Assembly: GCA_020348385.1 (NCBI GenBank)
Contig: CP070750.1
Span: forward strand, 299,154-346,398
DNA: 47,245 nt
DNA from: Candidatus Aminicenantota bacterium
Lineage (GTDB): Bacteria > Acidobacteriota > Aminicenantia > Aminicenantales > Aminicenantaceae
Reading direction: 5' to 3'
The position numbers and the translations under genes were made by a program. Positions 42,470 through 47,245 of this stretch are shown piece by piece. The notes below the pieces were generated by a model, which ran no database searches, was not told where the DNA came from, and worked only from the letters and a program-made list of their open reading frames with translations. Each line of letters starts with the position of its first letter. The first letter of the stretch is position 1.

Positions 42470-42763
42470 CAGGTTTTACTCCATAAATCCTTCTCTTTGT
42501 ATGCTCTTCGATACAGTCATCCCAAAGCTTCTTGAAGAGGAGACAAAAAGATATTTTGTCATGCCCCAGAACTGCTAGAAGGAATGCATTTGTTTGCATG
42601 TTGTCGAATGATTCGGACATTCCCTTAAGCGATGATTTTGATTCTTCATGTTACTCCTAACTAATACCTCCCATCAAGTCATTTATTATGAAAAAACAAA
42701 ATTTACCATGTTCTTTATTTCGTATATTTTAATATTTCACCCCACTTTTTGTAATGTAATTTC
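42470..42763. other. Intergenic region between the YaiO-type gene and the PadR operator
   Basis: About 290 bases of AT-rich sequence with no credible gene, RNA structure or repeat. The ribosome site of the minus-strand barrel gene is at its left end. Confidence 0.5.
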
Positions 42764-42835
42764 TATTTTACCTAAAAAATAAAACAAAAAAAGCTTGACA
42801 AAGCGGATTATTTGTTTTATTCTTTAGGTAAAATA
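42764..42835. promoter_or_regulatory. 25-bp inverted repeat enclosing the PadR promoter (probable operator)
   Basis: Arms at 42764-42788 and 42811-42835 are reverse complements with a single mismatch over 25 bp, around a 22-base centre. The -35 TTGACA (42795-42800) lies in the centre and the -10 TATTCT (42818-42823) in the right arm. The core half-site reads TTTAGGTAAAAT. Negative autoregulation by the PadR protein is the simplest reading. Confidence 0.65.
42795..42823 (+). promoter_or_regulatory. Promoter of the PadR-permease operon
   Basis: A consensus TTGACA (42795-42800), 17 bases, then TATTCT (42818-42823). It is the same -35/spacing/-10 as kinase 1. The start near 42830 leaves a leader of about 22 bases with GAGAGG before ATG 42853. 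Confidence 0.65.
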
Positions 42836-42852
42836 CAAATGAGAGGATCAAA

Positions 42853-43185
42853 ATGAAACTTTTGTCCAGGCCCGAAGAGCTGTTCCTGCTAGCCATATGG
42901 AGGCTTCAGGACAACGCTTATGCTGTGACCATTCGCGACAAGGTGAACAAGATCACAGGAAAAACCTGGTCCTTCGGTGCTACCTTTGTGACATTGGAAC
43001 GTCTTGTCCAGAAACGTTATCTGACCTCTTATCTGTCAGAGCCCATGCAAAAAAGGGGAGGCCGCAGCAAACGCATGTACCAGCTCACACGAGTGGGCAT
43101 CAAGGCTCTTCTCGAAATAAAAAAACTTCAAGAGAGCATGTGGGATGATATTCCCCGGCTCTCCATGTCCGCAGTAAAAAAATGA
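42853..43185 (+). CDS. PadR-family transcriptional regulator
   Basis: A 110-residue winged-helix DNA-binding protein. It opens LSRPEELFLLAIWRLQDNAY, the PadR beginning, with the wing segment TGKTWSFGATFVTLERLVQ (the family G-x-x-Y-xx-L-xx-L position is occupied by FVTLERL) and GRSKRMYQLTRVGIKALLE, the conserved PadR C-terminal helix start. PadR proteins bind as dimers to inverted repeats and often repress their own operon. Its stop overlaps the permease ATG by 4 bases, so the two are translationally coupled. The ligand is unknown. The gene lies directly behind the 25-bp inverted repeat. Confidence 0.9.
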   Translation: MKLLSRPEELFLLAIWRLQDNAYAVTIRDKVNKITGKTWSFGATFVTLERLVQKRYLTSYLSEPMQKRGGRSKRMYQLTRVGIKALLEIKKLQESMWDDIPRLSMSAVKK

Positions 43186-45809
43186 GACAAAAACACATGC
43201 ATGAACCGCCACGCCTCACAGAGCGCCTTCTCAAACGTATTTTCCCTGACAATGGGACCTTTACCACCATCGGTGATCTGGAAGAAGTCTACCATAGTAT
43301 AGCTGAGGAGAAGGGTCCTGCCAAAGCCCGTCTTTGGTACAGGTTGCAGGCTTTCAAATCCGTCTTTTCATACTACAAAAATCAATTTTTTTGGAGTCTG
43401 GTTATGTTTAAAAACTATCTGGTTTTTACCTCACGCCTCATAAAAAGAGATAAGTTTCATTATTTTCTGAATTTTCTCGGGCTTTCCACCGGAATCGCCT
43501 GCTGTATCATCATCATGTTATTTTTGAGGAATGAATTGACATATGACCAACACCATGAGAAAGCCGACCGTATCCATCGGATCAGCTCGAACTATGTAAC
43601 CTCGGGCAAACCTCTTTTGTACGCTATCACTTCTCCTGCTCTGGGTCCGAGACTCAAGGAGGAATACCCGGAGATCGATGACTTCGTGCGTCTTGTCCCG
43701 TTGCCTGAAGTGCTGTTCATACATGGCGATAAACGGCTTTACCAGGAGAGGATTGTTTTGGCCGATCCGAGTATTCTTAAAGTATTCACTCATCCCCTCC
43801 TGCAGGGAAACATGGAGACCTGCCTTAAGGAACCTAATTCTATTGTGCTAACAGCAACTCTTGCCCGAAGGTATTTTGGCGAGGAGAATCCTATGGGAAA
43901 GATCATCCAGGTCGAAAACCAAGGCGATTTCATGATTACAGGTGTGATAAAAGATCCTCCTCGCAATTCTCATATTCCGATAGAAGGAATCATCTCTTTC
44001 TCAACTTGGGATACAGACCAGCAAAGCCTGAACTGGTCGATGTACGAGGTTTTCGGCTACACCTATGTTCTACTTCCTGAAAAATATGACATTGCCGCAT
44101 TTTATGAAAAATTTCCGGTCTTTTATGAGAAATACTTCAAAGCAGATGAAGAGTCATACGGACAAGTCTATAAACCCATATTTCTAAAACTGAAGGACAT
44201 CCACTACAACACCTTCGGTTTCAGAGCCGAAATGCCATTGGGGAGCAGATCTTATCTTTATGCGTTTTTCTTTATCGGCATATTCATCCTTATCCTGGCG
44301 TGCGTCAATTATGTGAACATGGCCACAGCCCGCTCTTCCACGCGAGTCCGAGAGATCGGGATGAAAAAAGTGTTGGGTTCGGGGAAAGGGGATCTGGGCT
44401 TCCAGCTTTTGGGTGAATCCCTGCTGGTGTCATTCATTGCTATGATAATTGCCTATGGGGCTGTTCTGTTGTCCTTGACGCCGTTGAATCAGCGCCTGGG
44501 TCTCAACCTGGAGACAGGAATGCTGTTCAATCCAATCGTGATCGCGGTCGTTTTGGGGCTTTTTCTCCTGATTGGCATTCTATCCGGCATCTATCCTGCT
44601 TTTTATCTTTCTGCTATACGTTCGGTGACCGCCATATCAGGCGGATTCAGCTCCGGCAGGACAGAAGGCAGGATCCGACGAATTCTGGTCGCGTTTCAGT
44701 TCGTGATCTCCATAGGAGTTGTAATCATTACCCTGTTTATGAGCCGCCAGATCGAATTCATGCGCAGTCGGGATCTGGGCTTCAAAAAGGAGAGTGTCGT
44801 ATCGATCAGGCTGAGGGATAATGATGTTGTCCAGAAAGTACCGGCATTCAAGCAGGAACTTATCCAGCACCCAGATGTTATCTCGGTAGCTACAGGGATC
44901 GGGCAGCCGGGAAATCCCAACACAGGTCTTTATAAGTTTGAAGGCGGGGATGGCATGGTGGATCACAATTTTTGGGTCCTATGGGCCGGATTCGACTTCA
45001 TCCAGACTTTGGGAGCGAAGATCGTGGAAGGGCGTGACTTCGATCCCAGCTTTTCCACTGATCGCCAGAAAGGGATCATCGTGAACGAAACCCTTGTCCG
45101 GTTTATGGAATGGGAAAACCCGATCGGGAAACGTATAACACAGGGCACCCACACGGATGGCCTTGTGATCGGTGTCGTGAAGGATTTTCATTTTGCTTCG
45201 CTTCACAACAAAATCGAGCCCATGCTCATCCGGATGATACGCAGCCCCGATGACAATATGCCAGGCAGCACTCCAGACCGCTTAATGGTCAGATTGAAAG
45301 GCCAATCCCTGACAAATACCATGGCGTGGCTGGAAGACAGATGGAACAAGTTCAATCCCAACCGGCCGTTTGTCTTTTCCTTTCTGGATGAATCGTTCGA
45401 CCGATTGTACGATGCTGACCGAAGGCAGAACCGCCTGGTCAAAATCTTCTCCTACATCTGCATTATCATCTCCCTCCTGGGCCTTCTTGGACTTTCCTCC
45501 TTCACTTCACTCAGGAGGACCAAGGAAGTAGCCTTGCGCAAGGTTCTGGGTGCTTCGGCCACCCAGATCGTTTTGATCATGTTCCGGGAAATATTTTTCC
45601 TGATAGTCGTGGCGATTGTGGTCGCTATCCCTATATCACTGCTGTTTATCGACGTGTGGCTGGAGAAATTTGCCTACAAAACAGGGATAAATCCGTTACT
45701 GCTCGCAGCTACGGCAATCGGAGCCCTCGTCGTTGCCTTTCTTACCGCCAGTTATCACAGCATCAAAGTGGCATACACCAATCCCGTCGACAATCTCCGG
45801 TATGAATAG
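43182..45809 (+). CDS. ABC transporter permease of the FtsX/MacB type with N-terminal extension
   Basis: An 875-residue inner-membrane protein. It begins with an extension typical of PadR-linked permeases (about 1-75, LTERLLKRIFPDNGTFTT and DLEEVYHSIAEEKGPAKARL). TM1 (about 95-120) is followed by a large MacB-like periplasmic domain (to about 360), an FtsX unit with three TMs, a second periplasmic domain (about 520-770) and a final FtsX unit of three TMs ending ASYHSIKVAYTNPVDNL. The signature RTKEVALRKVLGASATQI near the end is the FtsX coupling segment. No ATPase or adaptor gene is adjacent, so its partners must be encoded elsewhere. A mechanotransmission rather than pore role is inferred from the family. 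Confidence 0.9.
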   Translation: MRQKHMHEPPRLTERLLKRIFPDNGTFTTIGDLEEVYHSIAEEKGPAKARLWYRLQAFKSVFSYYKNQFFWSLVMFKNYLVFTSRLIKRDKFHYFLNFLGLSTGIACCIIIMLFLRNELTYDQHHEKADRIHRISSNYVTSGKPLLYAITSPALGPRLKEEYPEIDDFVRLVPLPEVLFIHGDKRLYQERIVLADPSILKVFTHPLLQGNMETCLKEPNSIVLTATLARRYFGEENPMGKIIQVENQGDFMITGVIKDPPRNSHIPIEGIISFSTWDTDQQSLNWSMYEVFGYTYVLLPEKYDIAAFYEKFPVFYEKYFKADEESYGQVYKPIFLKLKDIHYNTFGFRAEMPLGSRSYLYAFFFIGIFILILACVNYVNMATARSSTRVREIGMKKVLGSGKGDLGFQLLGESLLVSFIAMIIAYGAVLLSLTPLNQRLGLNLETGMLFNPIVIAVVLGLFLLIGILSGIYPAFYLSAIRSVTAISGGFSSGRTEGRIRRILVAFQFVISIGVVIITLFMSRQIEFMRSRDLGFKKESVVSIRLRDNDVVQKVPAFKQELIQHPDVISVATGIGQPGNPNTGLYKFEGGDGMVDHNFWVLWAGFDFIQTLGAKIVEGRDFDPSFSTDRQKGIIVNETLVRFMEWENPIGKRITQGTHTDGLVIGVVKDFHFASLHNKIEPMLIRMIRSPDDNMPGSTPDRLMVRLKGQSLTNTMAWLEDRWNKFNPNRPFVFSFLDESFDRLYDADRRQNRLVKIFSYICIIISLLGLLGLSSFTSLRRTKEVALRKVLGASATQIVLIMFREIFFLIVVAIVVAIPISLLFIDVWLEKFAYKTGINPLLLAATAIGALVVAFLTASYHSIKVAYTNPVDNLRYE

Positions 45810-45895
45810 CAAATTTCAAAAGTCCTATTTCAGGAACTGAGACGACTCTTCATTAATCAAACCTGTAAATTATTCTGTATGGATAGGAGTGTGTT

Positions 45896-46786
45896 ATGAA
45901 GAGACGTGAGTTTTTACAAAATGCTGTTTATGCCGGTATGTTGCTCAATTTCAATGTTAAGCCGTTCTTTCAGGAGAAGAAAACACCGGATCCTTCACTT
46001 GTGAGCGGCGCGCCCCCTGATGTTTTGACTCGGAAAGCCATAGATTTGTTGAGAGGGATAGCCGAGTTTGTATCCAAAAACGATGTCGTGATGATCAAAC
46101 CTAACATTGCCTTTGAAAGAGGGCCTAAATTCGCTGCCTGCACGAATCCTGATGTCGTCAAGACCTTAGTGGAACTCTGCCTGGAGGCCGGTGCCAAAGA
46201 GGTCAAAGTCATGGACAATCCGGTTCATCCCGCAAAAACAACATATCCAACTTCAGGGATTGCTGAAGCTGCAGAGAAGGCGGGAGGACAGGTTATCTAT
46301 CCTGAGTCTGAGAGACTTAAATCTGTCGCCATCAACGGGGATTATCTGAAAACCTGTTCGGTATTCACGGATTTTATCGAGGCCGACAAACTGATTAATG
46401 TCCCCATTCTCAAGACACATCCTTTCACGAGACTGACAATGGGCTTGAAAAACTGGATGGGAGCTATCGACGGGAATCGAAAAATTTACCATGACAATGT
46501 GAATGATGTCATCGTCGACCTTTCCGCTTTTTTCAAGCCCGCACTGACGATTTTAGATGCATTCAGAGTGATGGTCAAAAACGGCCCCACGGGGGGAAGC
46601 CTTTCTGATGTAGAGGAAAAACAAACAGTCGTAGCCGGCAGAGATTTTGTAGCTGTCGATGCCATGGGGGCTAAAATATGCAAATTTAAGCCTAAAAACT
46701 TGGGTTTCTTGAAAAAAGCCGATAAACTAGGACTGGGTGAGATCGATCTGGATGAACTGCACATTGAAATGAGGGCGAGAAGGTAG
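45896..46786 (+). CDS. DUF362-domain protein with twin-arginine-like leader
   Basis: A 296-residue protein. The N-terminus MKRREFLQNAVYAGMLL is a short twin-arginine leader and may be exported folded. The body is DUF362: MIKPNIAFERGPKF, ACTNPDVVKTLVELCLEAGAKEVKV, KLINVPILKTHPFTRLTMGLKNWMGAI and VVAGRDFVAVDAMGAKI. DUF362 domains are often linked to iron-sulfur proteins and have unknown biochemistry; conserved His and Asp residues suggest a metal site. No ferredoxin domain is attached. It lies 86 bases after the permease, and the next gene starts 5 bases after its stop, so those two are one operon. Confidence 0.82.
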   Translation: MKRREFLQNAVYAGMLLNFNVKPFFQEKKTPDPSLVSGAPPDVLTRKAIDLLRGIAEFVSKNDVVMIKPNIAFERGPKFAACTNPDVVKTLVELCLEAGAKEVKVMDNPVHPAKTTYPTSGIAEAAEKAGGQVIYPESERLKSVAINGDYLKTCSVFTDFIEADKLINVPILKTHPFTRLTMGLKNWMGAIDGNRKIYHDNVNDVIVDLSAFFKPALTILDAFRVMVKNGPTGGSLSDVEEKQTVVAGRDFVAVDAMGAKICKFKPKNLGFLKKADKLGLGEIDLDELHIEMRARR

Positions 46787-46791
46787 CAGAT

Positions 46792-47245
46792 ATGGCTTTT
46801 GGGTTCCACGAAGTCGCATGTTTTATCGCAATCGGTTTGTTAGGACTGTTTTCATTTTTTCTTGTTACTCAAAAAAAAGGAAATAGAAAGGCCAATAACA
46901 TTCTGGCTTTATTCTTATTCTTGAAATGTTTGAGCCTTGTCGATTATCTTATCTTTCATTTGAGAATCGAGAATCCTCACGTATATTTTGTCCTCATCCC
47001 GTTTGGATTTTTATGGGGGCCGTCGCTTTATTTTTACGTGCGCTCTATGACGTATAAAAACTTCAGATTCAAACGGCAGGATTTGATTCATTTGATTCCG
47101 TTTGTATTGGCAGGGCTATATTTTACCTGGCTGTATCATATCAGAAGCACTGCTACAAAATTGGCCATCTTAACCGGCGTGACCGAACAAATCCCTGTCG
47201 AGGAGATCGTCATAACTACCACGATGCAGATTCTAATAGCCCTGT
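46792..47245 (+). CDS. Membrane protein resembling the N-terminus of AraC-family membrane regulators (cut by window edge)
   Basis: 151 residues are visible before the window ends. Hydrophobic helices lie at about 7-24, 36-58 and 64-82, and another begins near 100-118. The block WGPSLYFYVRSMTYKNFRFK followed by LIHLIPF is a recognisable signature of multi-pass N-terminal domains in Bacteroidota-type AraC/XylS regulators and some histidine kinases. The DNA-binding or kinase part is beyond the edge. ATG 46792 follows AAGG (46780-46784) and begins 5 bases after the DUF362 stop, so the two genes are probably cotranscribed. Confidence 0.6.
   Translation, partial: MAFGFHEVACFIAIGLLGLFSFFLVTQKKGNRKANNILALFLFLKCLSLVDYLIFHLRIENPHVYFVLIPFGFLWGPSLYFYVRSMTYKNFRFKRQDLIHLIPFVLAGLYFTWLYHIRSTATKLAILTGVTEQIPVEEIVITTTMQILIAL

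Noticed and set aside
1..47245. CRISPR arrays, insertion sequences, tRNA or rRNA genes, defence islands
   Set aside because: No spaced direct repeats, transposase or integrase, cloverleaf sequences or nuclease/defence gene clusters were visible on either strand by reading.

Overview
The window comes from a Gram-negative (diderm) bacterium. It carries an OmpH/Skp-type periplasmic chaperone, an RND efflux operon, two outer-membrane beta-barrels, a heptosyltransferase-like GT9 enzyme and a core-type GT2 enzyme. Three things point to the Acidobacteriota neighbourhood, most likely Candidatus Aminicenantes: several 6-bladed beta-propeller proteins, zinc-ribbon Ser/Thr kinases with C-terminal TPR tails, and a PadR regulator overlapping an FtsX/MacB-type permease. 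This placement is inferred from gene content and was not tested by phylogeny. I saw no rRNA, tRNA, CRISPR array, insertion sequence or prophage, so this looks like chromosomal backbone rich in secreted and envelope proteins.

Layout. 1-4863: the start of an OmpH-like gene (minus), then a plus-strand run of two paralogous beta-propeller proteins, an unknown secreted protein and a GH29 alpha-L-fucosidase. 4902-5280: a broken pyridoxamine-phosphate-oxidase-fold gene. 5409-7703: a lipoprotein S9 (DPP IV-like) peptidase. 7785-15321 (minus): an efflux operon of adaptor, RND pump, RND pump with 4-nt overlaps, preceded by an AT-rich gap with a perfect palindrome on its likely promoter. 15687-18981: a small secreted protein and a large BNR/sortilin-type propeller. 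19157-21637: Ser/Thr kinase 1. 21676-25775 (minus): dodecin, a third 6-bladed propeller lipoprotein and a secreted debranching-type glycoside hydrolase. 25894-28361: radical SAM protein, small membrane protein, DUF72 protein, NfeD-like protein. 28364-32806 (minus): Ser/Thr kinase 2 and a C69 dipeptidase. 33205-34897: an orphan Tat leader ORF, a serine beta-lactamase-like hydrolase and a predicted 36-residue membrane microprotein. 34957-42469: a TonB-receptor-like barrel, GT9 and GT2 glycosyltransferases, a PQQ-type propeller, a short LVIVD-repeat protein and a TPR/YaiO-type barrel. 42764-45809: PadR and its permease behind a 25-bp inverted repeat. 45896-end: a DUF362 protein and the N-terminus of a membrane protein that resembles AraC-type regulators.

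The genes suggest a scavenging life-style. Exported glycosidases (GH29, debranching-type) and peptidases (S9, C69) would break down glycans and peptides, and outer-membrane barrels and RND pumps handle traffic. Two one-pass receptor kinases with nearly the same promoter core, plus PadR, supply regulation. I recognised good sigma70-like promoters (mostly 17-bp spacing) ahead of many genes, and several of them decide between alternative starts.

I found no clearly new multi-gene system. The most interesting leads are the PadR operator, the near-identical kinase promoters, the orphan Tat leader, the microprotein gene, the receptor-like barrel with a degenerate plug, and the triple-lesion pseudogene.
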